DNA of 64,000 nt from the NCBI GenBank assembly GCA_023935145.1, contig CM043705.1:56328084-56392083 (forward strand), read 5' to 3'. Shown piece after piece: positions 55,151-64,000 of this stretch. Position 1 is the first letter of the stretch. Every line of letters starts with the position of its first letter. Source of the stretch: Bretschneidera sinensis. Lineage: Eukaryota; Streptophyta; Magnoliopsida; Brassicales; Akaniaceae. Under the pieces are notes generated by a model that had not been told where the DNA came from, searched no databases, and was given only the letters and a program-made list of their open reading frames with translations. A program made the translations under genes and the position numbers.

Positions 55151-56526
55151 ACTCAAGAGGAGGCTAAAATGGAAGGGGTTGATGCAATAAGTCAGAATGA
55201 TTACTAGCTCACAAGGGACCAGTAAAGGAGGGTGGTTAGATCACCTTTGAGATATGGGTTTGCGGATGCTAATGTAACAGCTCCTTAGATAGAAAGAGGG
55301 ATGGTTGAACTAGAAACTTACATGGATCCCATGGAGTGTAAGGATTCATCAAAGTGGCAGCTAGCTCTAGAGGAAGAAACAGATTCTCTGAGGAAGAACA
55401 ACTCTTGGGTATTGGTGCCTAAAACAGAAAAACAGAGAGTTGTGGATTGTAGATGGAGCTACAAGATTAAAGAAGGGGTTCACACAAAGAAATGGCATGG
55501 ATTTCACAAAAACCTTCTCACTTGGAATAAGGTGGATGAAGTGGTGATTATCCTCATCTATACCAATGATTTTCTGGTTGGGAGTAGCATGGAAAGAATA
55601 AGAAAATTGAAGACTCAACGCAGTGAGGAGTTTGAGATGAAGGATCTTGGCCATGCACAGAAGATCCTTGGGTGTGTATCATCCGAGAAAGGGAGAGAAA
55701 CAGATTGAAGATCTCTCAAACTTCCAACATAGAGAAAATGATATCTAAGTTCTCTATGGAAGAAAGCAAACCAGTGAAGGTTCCTTTTGCTGGTCATTTC
55801 AAGTTCTCCAGTGATCAATGTCCAAGATCAAATGAGGAGAAGAAGAAAATGGAAAAGGTCCCCTACTCTAGTGCGGTTGGTTCTATAATGTTCACCATGG
55901 TAAGCACTAGACCTAATATTACTCATGCAATAAGTCTCCTCAGTAGGTTTATGAGTAATCTCGGAAAAGAGCACTGGCTTGGGATGAAGTGGTTGTTGAG
56001 GTACTTGAAGGGAAGCCCAGATGTGGGGCTGGTTTATAAGAAGAGGGGTAAGTCTATCTGCCTTGAGGGTTATGCTGATTCGGACTATGGAGCAGACTGG
56101 GATAAAAGGAGATCGATTACTTCCTACTTCTTTAACTTAAATGGATGTTGTACAAGTTGAAAGGCTCAGTTGCAGTCGATGGTAGCGCTCTCAACAGCCG
56201 AGGCTGTGTACATAGTGGCTACGGAAGCTATCAAGGAGGCTATGTGGTGCAAAGGGTTGTTGGAAGAGTTGAAGGTACTAGAGGAGCAGGTTGTGGTGTA
56301 TTCGGATCTCCAAAGTGCATTATATTTGTGCAAGAATCCGGTGTTCTATGAGAGGACAAAGCACATGGATGTTCGGTACCATTTCATTCGGGAAAATGTT
56401 ACGGAATGATGCATTTATGTGGATAAGGTGGCCACAGAAGAAAACCCTGCGGATTTAGGTACTATAATTCTACCTCTAATCAAGTTCAATCATTGCCTTG
56501 GACTTCTTAGGATTGGAGTCGGTTGA
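55151..56526 (+). pseudogene. Copia-A4 RT/RNase H with central RT deletion
   Basis: KNNSWVLVPKTEKQRVVDCR and WSYKIKEGVHTKKWHGFHKN, then LLTWNKVDEVVIILIYTNDF: the RT centre is absent at the same place as in A3, and VDD is TND. Next, frameshifted, come FEMKDLGHAQKILG, SKFSMEESKPVKVPFAGHFK and WLGMKWLLRYLKGSPDVGLV. RNase H reads GYADSDYGADWDKRRSITSY, a stop at TS, ALSTAEAVYIVATEAIKEAM and HMDVRYHFIRENVTE, another stop, then KFNHCLGLLRIGVG and TGA. Confidence 0.85.
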
Positions 56527-56606
56527 TATGATGACTCAAGATGATTTTGGATACTGAGTTCTCTACCCAATGGGTTCGGTTTAAATGCTTAGACAAAGGT
56601 ATAGAT

Positions 56607-57281
56607 TGTTGGAATTTAACTAAGATTTAAACGGAAGAAGAAGAATGAAGTTCAGCAAGGAGTGCGCACTAGGTCAGGCTACGGCCCAGCCTTGTTAAGT
56701 GCGTAGATGCATGTCCAAAATGCACAGGATCACTTGTGATTGATGGAGGGCTAAAGTTGATTGATCCTCAAGATCTGAGGGTGGATATTGACCCTCAAGA
56801 TTGGTCAAGAAGTTGGTGCACTATATAAAGGGTCACCTAGCTTCATTGTGACATACAAGTGATCATTGTACAAGAGAGTTAAAGCGCAAGTGTGAGAGTA
56901 CAAAGACACAAAAACACAGAGAGGCACTAGAATAGATCTCAAAAGAAAGGTTGGTTGTAATAAGAGAAGTAGTATAGATTGTGGGTAGAGTGCTTTTGTA
57001 GTAGTTCTATCACTTTCTTTCTTCTTTTCTTATTCTTCAAGAACTTGTGAGGTCTTGGGAGGGTGTTGCTGATTGTAAAGAACTCCATTGATAAAATAGT
57101 GCAGAGAGCTCGGAGGAGCTCACGAGGACACAGGCACATTGTCGAACCTCGTCAACAAATTTCTTGTGTTCTTTTCTTTCTTGCTTTGATTGGTTGGTGT
57201 TTCTTTTCTTATACAAGTCACTCTAGACTTGGGTGTTTGGAAGATCACCTCCTGGGCATCATCCAAGGTGGTTTTCCAACA
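56607..57281 (+). repeat. 3' LTR of Copia-A4
   Basis: 675 bp, TGTTGGAATTTAAC to GGTTTTCCAACA, preceded by the polypurine tract AGACAAAGGTATAGAT. Most of the GC-rich island is missing compared with the 5' LTR (the join is at GCCCAGCCTTGTTAAGTGCG). Confidence 0.88.
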
Positions 57282-57286
57282 AGTTA

Positions 57287-58540
57287 TTTACAATACCTTT
57301 TGTTTTGTTATGTTCAAGATTGAGGGAAATCTGTCAGGAAAAATATATGTTGGTCATAATCCCATGAGTTGCAGGAAAAATGAAAGAAAAGAAAAACATT
57401 GAGGTCACTAGCCACAATGCCATAGTTAGGATATTCATATATAAGTTATCATACATCTAAAAGAAATAAAAATAAGAGTGATTTATATACATGGTTTGAG
57501 CTCAAGACTCAATATATTAGCACAATTTTTTAAGTCATCTTAGTACCTATCAATGTCTATCATGTCAAAGTTTATATGATCTCCCATGTGTGAAATATTC
57601 TCGAATTTAACAAGCCTTGTGGTTGAGTTTGTGAATGAGATGTGAGTGACTTATATAAATTATTTGGGTTCAAGACTCATGAGCTTAAACTTTTGAGTCA
57701 TATTGGTACCTATCCATGTCTATCAAGCCGATATCGACTTTGACTGGGTATGAAATATCTTGGGTTTGACTTCAAGATGCTCACGGTGGTTTAGTCGAAC
57801 AACAAGGGAAGCTAGAGGGACTCAAGTGGCACGAACATGGTGACTTGTGTAGCGAGCAGGTGATGCTCACAAGGTGAAGTCCAAAACCCATAGGCTTATG
57901 CTTTTATGTTTGTATAGTCTTCAACATCATATAATGGTCCTTTGCTTGGTGGACTCTCCAAATCCAAGTTTTCTTCGAAGTTGGGTCAGCCATTCTCTAT
58001 CTTTTCACCTATCTTTTGTCCTTTTTTTTATCTATTAAAATCTAATGCACTTAAATACTTCCAAGCTATTTTAAATATTAACTAACCAGCCAACATTAAT
58101 TTCTCATTACCATCTATTTAATCTAAGGATTATTTGATTAAAACAATATGTTACCGAGGTAAATCACTTATTAGTTATAAGCAATGCCTATTAGTATTAT
58201 CTCTAAGTTATTCATATAAGAGACTCAGGTTCGATCCCCTCCTGTTAACATACCAAAATGAAAATATCAATTTTAGTGTGAAACTTTTATCTCTATGAAA
58301 AAGATAGCAGAAGGTCATAGGCATTTCAGATGAGAGAACAGAAAGCTGATGAGTGTGGAGACCTCACAACCACTTGCCTAAAAAATATTCTCTATCTTTC
58401 ATCTTTCCCGCAATACTGACTAGGTTCGATTTCGGTAAATTTCCCACATTTAGATTTCTCTCATTTCTACCGGTCGCCCCTACTGGAAAGACGCCTAAAA
58501 TTCCATGACAGTATGCAGTGGGAGTGAACTATAATCTTCA
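57287..58540. other. Intergenic region upstream of M6
   Basis: Matches 3170-3895 of unit I (GATTGAGGGAAATCTGTCAGG; CAATGCCTATTAGTATTATC), with an extra segment of about 400 bp around 57560-57990 that has no coding signal. AGACTCAGGTTCGATCCCC near 58220 is tRNA B-box-like (SINE trace, also at 3580). Confidence 0.45.
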
Positions 58541-58549
58541 CTATATAAG
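58541..58549 (+). promoter_or_regulatory. TATA box for MIR395 M6
   Basis: CTATATAAG in the same context and distance as before M3. Confidence 0.65.
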
Positions 58550-58615
58550 TATAAGTAGTTTGATTGCTGTGCATGTAGCCTAAAATAGGTATAACTTGCC
58601 AAACATGAAAGATTC

Positions 58616-58736
58616 AGTTGTTTCCTGGAGTTCCCTTGACCACATCATTGTGGGCTCTTTGAAGACCCTTACCCCTTAACTTGAGGGTAACTCTGCCCTA
58701 CTGAAGTGTTTGGGGGAGCTCTGGCTGGCACCTGAC
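58616..58736 (+). ncRNA. MIR395: MIR395 hairpin M6 (variant)
   Basis: Plus-strand precursor, sister of M3. The mature region 58701-58721 differs from canonical miR395 only at position 18 (A to G). The 5' arm is GAGTTCCCTTGACCACATCA, with one more mismatch than M3. The loop is about 20 nt longer than in M3. Known family variants also differ near position 17-18, so this could still act. Confidence 0.82.
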
Positions 58737-58875
58737 ATCTAAAACCATTCTTCACCTTAGCATGCTATATTTCTTTCATTTCATACCTCACCACATTTTG
58801 CATTAGAGCTTTGAATTAATATTTGTTCTTATTATACATTATGAAATTATGTAATGCTTTCTATTTATTGTACAC

Positions 58876-60184
58876 TGATGAGAGTCATAAAATGCATCTT
58901 AACAGCACTTAATTATTGGCATTTGAGGGTTGATCTAGGTTTTAATTGCACTTTTATACGTTAACAACTCTAAAGTGTCATTCTTGGATCATTGATCTAT
59001 TTCGGTGCATTTTCAGGTACTTTAAGTTTAAAAGAGATGGAAAAACTATCATTGCTTGAAGCACTAAGATTCCATGCATATCAAGGAGAAGGAGTGGTTA
59101 CAGAAGGATAAAATGAAGAGAACCTCCACCAACCATTGAGAGCCGTGGCCTGGACTAATGAGGGTCGCAGCCTCCAGAAGCTAATCTAAAAGAGCCAAGA
59201 AGACCATCAGTCAAAGCTTCAGCCTGGACTAGGCAGGGCCACAGCGCCCAGAAGGTCCTCCAGCCAAAGATCAGGTAGGGCCGCAGTGCAAGGAAGAGAG
59301 AGCCGCGGTGCGCACACGGTCTCCCTTCTTCGAGTTATGACCTAATTAGGACTTTAATAAGTATTTAAACCATAAAATACCCTTGTACCAATGGTATTAT
59401 AAATAGATCACTTAGGGTTTGACAAGAGATCATCTTTGGGAAGTCAAGAAAAGTCAAGAAGGCTACCACACTCTCCTCCATCAAAGTGTTCAACCATGAA
59501 CTTCATGGCGAACTAATCTCCAAGCAAGGCGAATGAATGAATCCCTAGGTGTAGTTGTTCTTATTTTCCCTTATTGATTCAGTTTGAGTTGGGATTTATT
59601 GTCAAAATATTGTTATGTGTTACTCTTTAATCTAATTAAAGGATTTTCTCTTAATCCAGTGGTTGTATCCTTATCTTTGATATAAGTCTAGTCGTGCTCT
59701 TCTTATATCAAGATTGTTGGATGTGATTGAGTCCAGTAGATTTATCTTTAGGTTTGTCCATTACTGCAATATTGTCATTAAAGATATATTGTCGTTTCTT
59801 GATAAATCTATAGGATAGGTCATGTGTGCTTAAATCAAAAGTAGGAGTAATTCATATCAATTACATTAGGGTCTATATGTGCTTTAGTTGAATATTTGCC
59901 GATTGCCTGTTTGGGACGAGAAACTTGCAATCGAGATAAAACAATTGAATCAAGATTGGAATAAGGCAACGAATCTAGGGAGGATTCCTAAAACTTTGTT
60001 GTTTCTTTATCATATATTTCAATCTATTTACACAATTACTTCATTATCAAAATTCATATCTTCTCACTTGATTGTTATCGTTCGTGTTAAGGCTTGCACT
60101 TTTCCTTTATAGATCGCTTTTCCCTATGGAATCGACACCCCAAAGCTGTGCTACAACTACCACGTTATACTTTGGGTGTAATCA
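58876..60184. mobile_element. Solo LTR F, Gypsy-type
   Basis: 1.3 kb with inverted ends TGATGAG and GTAATCA. Typical Gypsy LTR end block TTCCCTATGGAATCGACACC. GC-rich array with GCCGCGG and GCGCCCAGAAGG at 59140-59320. The left flank TACAC (58871-58875) recurs at 60187-60191, two bases after the end. No internal region or second LTR is present. It lies downstream of M6. Confidence 0.75.
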
Positions 60185-60769
60185 TATACACTGTCTCTTT
60201 ATAAGAGATTTTTCATGTTTTCATGCTATGTTCCATCAAATTTAGGAAAAGATCTTGCAAACACCTGGACAAAAGGTACTCTCTATAATCAGACAGAGAC
60301 AGAGGTAGGAGAAATTTTCTCTTTCTCTCTCTATCTAACGGGAAAAAATCACTAATCCAAGAAAATCTCATGGAGTAGGTCTAGATAAGAATCTTTCCAG
60401 ATTGAGAGATGAGAAAGCATAGAAGATTGTAAAAGAGTTTGTTTAACAATGAAAAATTATAGAATCAATAATTCCACCAAGGAACTAGCTTCTACTGTAA
60501 GATGATCGAAGACCTTCTGCCTTCCATTTGTGTGAATGATTCGAGACTTGTCAATCACACAAATTACAAACATGAAGAAAATAAGACACAATATATCAAG
60601 GTTCACCCCATAATAGGGCTATGTCCTGCCAGAAGTTTTACTATAATCAACCTCTCAAATCTCACGTTTTAATGTGCGATCAGTACATAGAGAGTATTTA
60701 TAAGAAACTTAAGATGCTCTAATTAGGGTTTCTGCCCTAATTATGGTTGAGTAGTTTATATATATCAAA
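60185..60769. other. Intergenic region between M6 and M7
   Basis: No gene. 60430-60525 aligns with 4300-4385. Contains CT-rich and AT-rich runs only. Confidence 0.45.
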
Positions 60770-60840
60770 AGACACTACGAGTTCCCCTAAATACTTCAGT
60801 AAGATATTGGGGCAAACCTTAATATCTGAGTAAGGGACAT
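60770..60840 (-). pseudogene. Broken MIR395 copy M7
   Basis: Only the mature arm survives: 60779-60799 equals miR395 except positions 8 and 12 (both G to A). About 50 nt that should hold the 5' arm are missing (GAGTAAGGGACATTTGATT, compare M8), so no hairpin can form. It is the downstream member of the M8-M7 pair, 370 nt from M8. Confidence 0.7.
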
Positions 60841-60862
60841 TTGATTTGTTGATTATTTCCTA

Positions 60863-61089
60863 CATTGTTTTAAGAAACATAAGTTAGTACAAAGACCCCT
60901 AAAAATAGTTTTTGAGAAAAATAAAAAGTTTAAAAACAATCTGTAAAAAGATAAATTTATATCAAAAAAATTGTTTAACTATTGTTATATCATATGCTAT
61001 AAACATATTTTAGTTCCACAGTTGTACCAAAAATAGTTTCAAAAATCATTTTAAAATCCAAAAACTGAAAATACAATTAAACCGAACTG
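60863..61089. repeat. MITE-like repeat, copy 6
   Basis: Between M7 and M8, intact version of copy 5 (TATTTTAGTTCCACAGTTG across the Copia-A2 target site). Confidence 0.5.
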
Positions 61090-61133
61090 TGAACATGGGT
61101 AATATATTGATGAATAGACAGTACGTAGTATAT

Positions 61134-61253
61134 ATCAAGTGACTCCAGGAGTTGCCCCAAACACTTTAGTAAGGTACTAGAGCAAACTCTAATGTTTGAT
61201 AATGAGAGAGAGCCCCCAATGAAGTATTCAAGGGAACTCTAGGGGACACCTGA
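61134..61253 (-). ncRNA. MIR395: MIR395 hairpin M8 (diverged)
   Basis: Minus-strand precursor with both arms: mature region 61149-61169 (changes at positions 3, G to A, and 16, G to C), 5' arm AGAGTTCCCTTGAATACTTC. A TATA box precedes it at 61319-61328. It is promoter-proximal to the broken M7. The hairpin is plausible, but the changes could weaken target recognition. Confidence 0.7.
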
Positions 61254-61318
61254 TTTGCAGGTTAATTCCGTCATGATCGGTTTCGTTTTGAATGGAATGG
61301 AAATGGAAAATGGAGCAT

Positions 61319-61328
61319 CTATTTATAG
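61319..61328 (-). promoter_or_regulatory. TATA box for MIR395 M8
   Basis: CTATAAATAG, 66 nt upstream of the hairpin, as for M2 and M5. Confidence 0.6.
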
Positions 61329-61734
61329 TGAGCTCCTAGGATTGGATTCTTAGATAATTACTTTCTAGCCCCTCTACAATATTATTCAGAGAAAATACAT
61401 TTACGAGGGAATAAAGCCTTACCTACACAGTGAACCTGTACACAACTATGGCCAAAATGGAAGAAAGAGAATAATAGTGAAGTGAATTATCTAGCCTTTC
61501 CTTTTCAGCTTTCCACATAGATATATGTATAACAAAACTAAAAAACTTGAACCAATTAACCAGATTCTGGTATATACAAATTCCTATGTAATTAATGGAA
61601 TAAGAAGGAATACACAAGGGTTCTAAATTTGAACACTTGGCTTTTCCATCATTTAAACAAAAATATTACCAAGATTTGGAGTACAATGTTAAATACCCAC
61701 TATTTAAACCCGAAATTTTATGGAAAATCGACTA
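61329..61734. other. Upstream region of M8, end of unit III
   Basis: Colinear with 1545-1985 and 49920-50325 up to GGAAAATCGACT near 61732, where similarity to units I and II stops abruptly. Confidence 0.55.
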
Positions 61735-62054
61735 AAGAAAATGACTTAGTCACAATATCAATGGTGGGCAGGGAAGTTTGGATAGATGGGAAGGTTACTA
61801 TGGTAACTCTAGAGACAGATAAGTTGAAGAGGCCAAGGGTGTTCGAGGTTGAAGAATTGTTCGTGATTATATCAAGACAAGAGCCAGACAAATTGAGCAG
61901 GTGGAGCACTTCAAGGAATATGGAGGAAAGATCAAGATCTATGTCTCTAGATTTTTCAAATAAAGAGTGCATCGACAATGAGGAAGTGAAACACACACAA
62001 CTACAAAGTAAGGTCACGATGAAGGACTTGGAGGAGTTGAGTAGAATGAAGTAG
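61735..62054 (+). other. Unidentified coding-like segment
   Basis: Open for 106 codons in one frame (KENDLVTISMVGREVWIDGK, KRPRVFEVEELFVIISRQEP, and a charged end MKDLEELSRMK) with coding-like composition, unlike the AT-rich surroundings. The ATG at 61629 belongs to the neighbouring repeat, not to this segment. It begins exactly where the MIR395 unit ends. I do not recognise the family; it may be an exon or transposon-gene fragment. Confidence 0.3.
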
Positions 62055-62388
62055 AGTGATAATTGAAAAGCTAGTGAGGATGATGAGATGCAAGTTCTTG
62101 ATGCTTCAAATGTAGTGATGACAGATATCATGAAAGAAAAGACCTTATACGCATTGAATGAGAGGATGATTGCTTCAAAAAGTAAGTGTGTGAAATGAAG
62201 AGACCTTATACTCTTCTTCCTTCCTTGCTTTTGCTGGACGCAGGGATATTTGACAAATCAAAGACTTTTACTAAAAAGATGATTAACTTGGTTATTCAAA
62301 AAATCAATGGATGAAGACCTTAACTAGCTGAGTTAAGTAATCAATATAATTTATTTTCAAACTTTTTGTATGGAACACATTCAGAAGG
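62055..62388. other. Flank of Copia-A5
   Basis: 62055-62210 continues with coding-like but stopped text. 62262-62388 matches 7507-7640, upstream of the PQQ-protein pseudogene. No gene is identified. Confidence 0.4.
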
Positions 62389-63238
62389 TGTTGGGAATTT
62401 GTCTAAGAATTAAAGGTTATTGGAAGATGAAGCTTCAGCCCTCTGAGCTACGGCACAGGCTTGGTGCTTTGCAGCCAGCAGCAAGGGAGGAGTTCATCAA
62501 GGTGGTGTGCGCCACAGCCTAGCCCTTGGGCACCGCGGCCTCCAACAGGTGGAGGAGTTCTTCCCTGTTGCGCGCCGCGGCCTACTCTGTTATGAGCCGC
62601 TACGCAAGGCACACCTGACACCTCATTTTAAGCCTCTTCAGCTGGTGCGTGGGACATGATTAAAATGAACAGGATCACTTAGACTCTTAAAGAGCCATAA
62701 GTCTTTAGTTCTTGAGATTTAAGGATTGAAATTGACTTCAAGATTGGTTAAAGAAGTTATTGCACTATATAAAGGGTCATCTAGGAGTAATAAGATGAGC
62801 ATCAAGTGTGAGAGTGCAAAGACACAAAACACTCTTCTCATTCCAAGAGTGGTTGGTATTGAGAGAGATAGGCTGCCAAATCTTCAGAGGTGTTTCAAAT
62901 GAGAGAGAGTATACAAGATTAGGGGTTCAAGGGCTTTGTAATTGGAATTTTCATGGGGAAATTCCAGGAAAACACTTAGTTCTTATCTCTTTCTTTTCTC
63001 GTCTTTCATTCATCAAGAACAAGAGGGTTCTTGAGGAGGTGTTGCTGTAATTATAAGAACTCCATTGATTTAGTGTAGGGAGCTCGGAGGAGCTCACAGG
63101 GACGTAGGCATTTGCCGAACCTCGATAACAATTGCTTGTGTTTTCACTTTTATGGTTTGATTCTTGTTTAATACAAATCATTCTGGATTTAGGGGTTTGA
63201 AGGTCACCACTTGGGATTCCTAAGGTGATTTTTCAACA
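62389..63238 (+). repeat. 5' LTR of Copia-A5
   Basis: 850 bp, TGTTGGGAATTTGTCTAAG to GATTTTTCAACA. GC-rich island (GCGCGCCGCGGCC, 62500-62620) and ACTATATAAAGGG at 62765. Confidence 0.88.
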
Positions 63239-63457
63239 GTGGTATCAGAGCTACAACAACAGCAGGTGTCAGAGCAAGGCTCCAAGAATCAAAGAAAACT
63301 TCTTGGGTGATTCAAGAATGGTGTTGGGATCAAGATCTGATCAGGTTCTTAAGGTTCAAGAATGGTGTTGGGATCAAGATTTGATCGGGTTCTTTAGGTT
63401 TAGAAGTTTGGAAAGCAATTGTGGGTGCTGCATAAATCTTTGGATTTTCTCCGCAAG

Positions 63458-64000
63458 ATGGGTTCAAACTTCATTGTTGAGAAGTTTAATGGAAAGGGAG
63501 ACTTTACCCTTTGGAAGCAAAAAATCAAAGCGGTTCTTATGCAACAAAAGGTGGACTTGGCGATTGGAGAAGATGACGATTTTCCAGCAAGTATCACGGA
63601 GCTCTAGCGGAATGAGATGAAGAAGATAGTGTCTAGCACCATCTTTCTACCCATGTCGGATAGTGTGACAAGGGAATGTGGAGATTCAGAAGATCCAACT
63701 GTCATTTAGAAGAAACTAGATGAGTTATTTCTTAACAAAACTCTCCCTAATAAAATCTATCTTCTAAAACGAATCTTTGCTTTTAAAATGGATCCTAATA
63801 AAGAGTTACAAGATAATCTTGATGTGTTTAATAAACTAGTTCAAGATTTGACTAGTTGTAGTATAACATTCCCGGATGAACAATTGGCTGTTATATTGTT
63901 GAATTCTCCTCCCGATTGTTTTGAAAGCTTGATTAATGCTATTGAATATGGAAGAGATACACTAACCAAAGAAATTGTGATTAATTCTATAAGGGCTCAT
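63458..64000 (+). pseudogene. Copia-A5 gag (partial)
   Basis: From ATG: MGSNFIVEKFNGKGDFTLWK, VDLAIGEDDDFPASITEL, a TAG, then MSDSVTRECGDSEDPTVI, a second TAG at the IWKK tryptophan, LFLNKTLPNKIYLLKRIF and LNSPPDCFESLINAIEYGRD to the window end. Capsid region only; knuckle and protease would lie beyond. Confidence 0.82.

Larger units (their letters stand above)
51805..57281 (+). mobile_element. Copia-A4, Tork-like LTR retrotransposon
   Basis: 5.48 kb, plus strand, perfect target duplication AGTTA (51800-51804, 57282-57286). The 5' LTR start is TATTGG (from TGTTGG) and the primer site is CGGTATCAGAGC. Gag, protease, integrase, RT and RNase H remnants are in order. The 3' LTR lacks about 110 bp of the GC-rich island. 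The RT has the same central deletion as A3. The host reading across the site matches 3145-3175 of unit I. Confidence 0.9.
62389..64000 (+). mobile_element. Copia-A5, cut by the window end
   Basis: Plus-strand Tork-like Copia element: LTR 62389-63238, primer site TGGTATCAGAGC at 63240-63251, gag from 63458 to the window edge. The right end is not visible. LTR sequence is closest to A1. Confidence 0.88.

Noticed and set aside
59888..60112. 74-codon ORF on the plus strand
   Set aside because: Falls wholly within solo LTR F; no family resemblance.

Overview
This is nuclear DNA of a flowering plant, most likely a eudicot. It is AT-rich, has plant-type splice sites (GTAAGT donors), plant MIR395 hairpins, and Copia and Athila-like Gypsy LTR retrotransposons. 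I cannot name the species. By adding element lengths, LTR retrotransposons occupy about 46 kb (about 72%). No intact protein-coding host gene is visible.

The host content is a cluster of eight MIR395-type hairpins, here called M1-M8: M1 962-1074(-), M2 1352-1469(-), M3 3971-4069(+), M4 16683-16799(-), M5 49726-49844(-), M6 58616-58736(+), M7 60770-60840(-, broken), M8 61134-61253(-). M2, M3 and M5 carry the canonical 21-nt miR395. miR395 is known to repress ATP sulfurylases and a sulfate transporter under sulfate limitation. Minus-strand hairpins come in pairs about 370-404 nt apart: M2-M1, M5-M4 once insertions are removed, and M8-M7. Each pair lies behind one conserved TATA box, CTATAAATAG. 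A plus-strand hairpin (M3, M6) with its own TATA box, CTATATAAG, faces away from the pair. The unit is therefore repeated: unit I about 220-5980, unit II about 15335-60600 (heavily interrupted), and a partial unit III about 60700-61735.

Between units I and II lies a decayed gene for a polyvinyl-alcohol-dehydrogenase-like PQQ beta-propeller protein (8019-13280). It has a signal-peptide exon, an exon split by a small Copia element (8494-10739), and an intron holding a chromovirus-like solo LTR (10928-12443) and a MITE-like repeat.

The centre (16966-49598) is a nest of retrotransposons inside Copia-A2, which landed between M4 and M5 with target duplication TTTTA. Inside A2 are Gypsy-B (19611-30629, minus strand, Athila-like, with env-like ORF), Copia-A3 (33087-38800, minus strand, TSD TACCT) and Gypsy-C (39340-49087, plus strand, Athila-like, TSD GTCCT). 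Without its guests A2 is about 6.1 kb. Related elements are Copia-A4 (51805-57281, TSD AGTTA, between M5 and M6), truncated Copia-A1 (5980-7503) and Copia-A5, which runs off the right edge (62389 onward). A separate gypsy-like solo LTR lies at 58876-60184. All element genes carry stops, frameshifts or deletions. Gypsy-C pol and the A2 gag are the best preserved.
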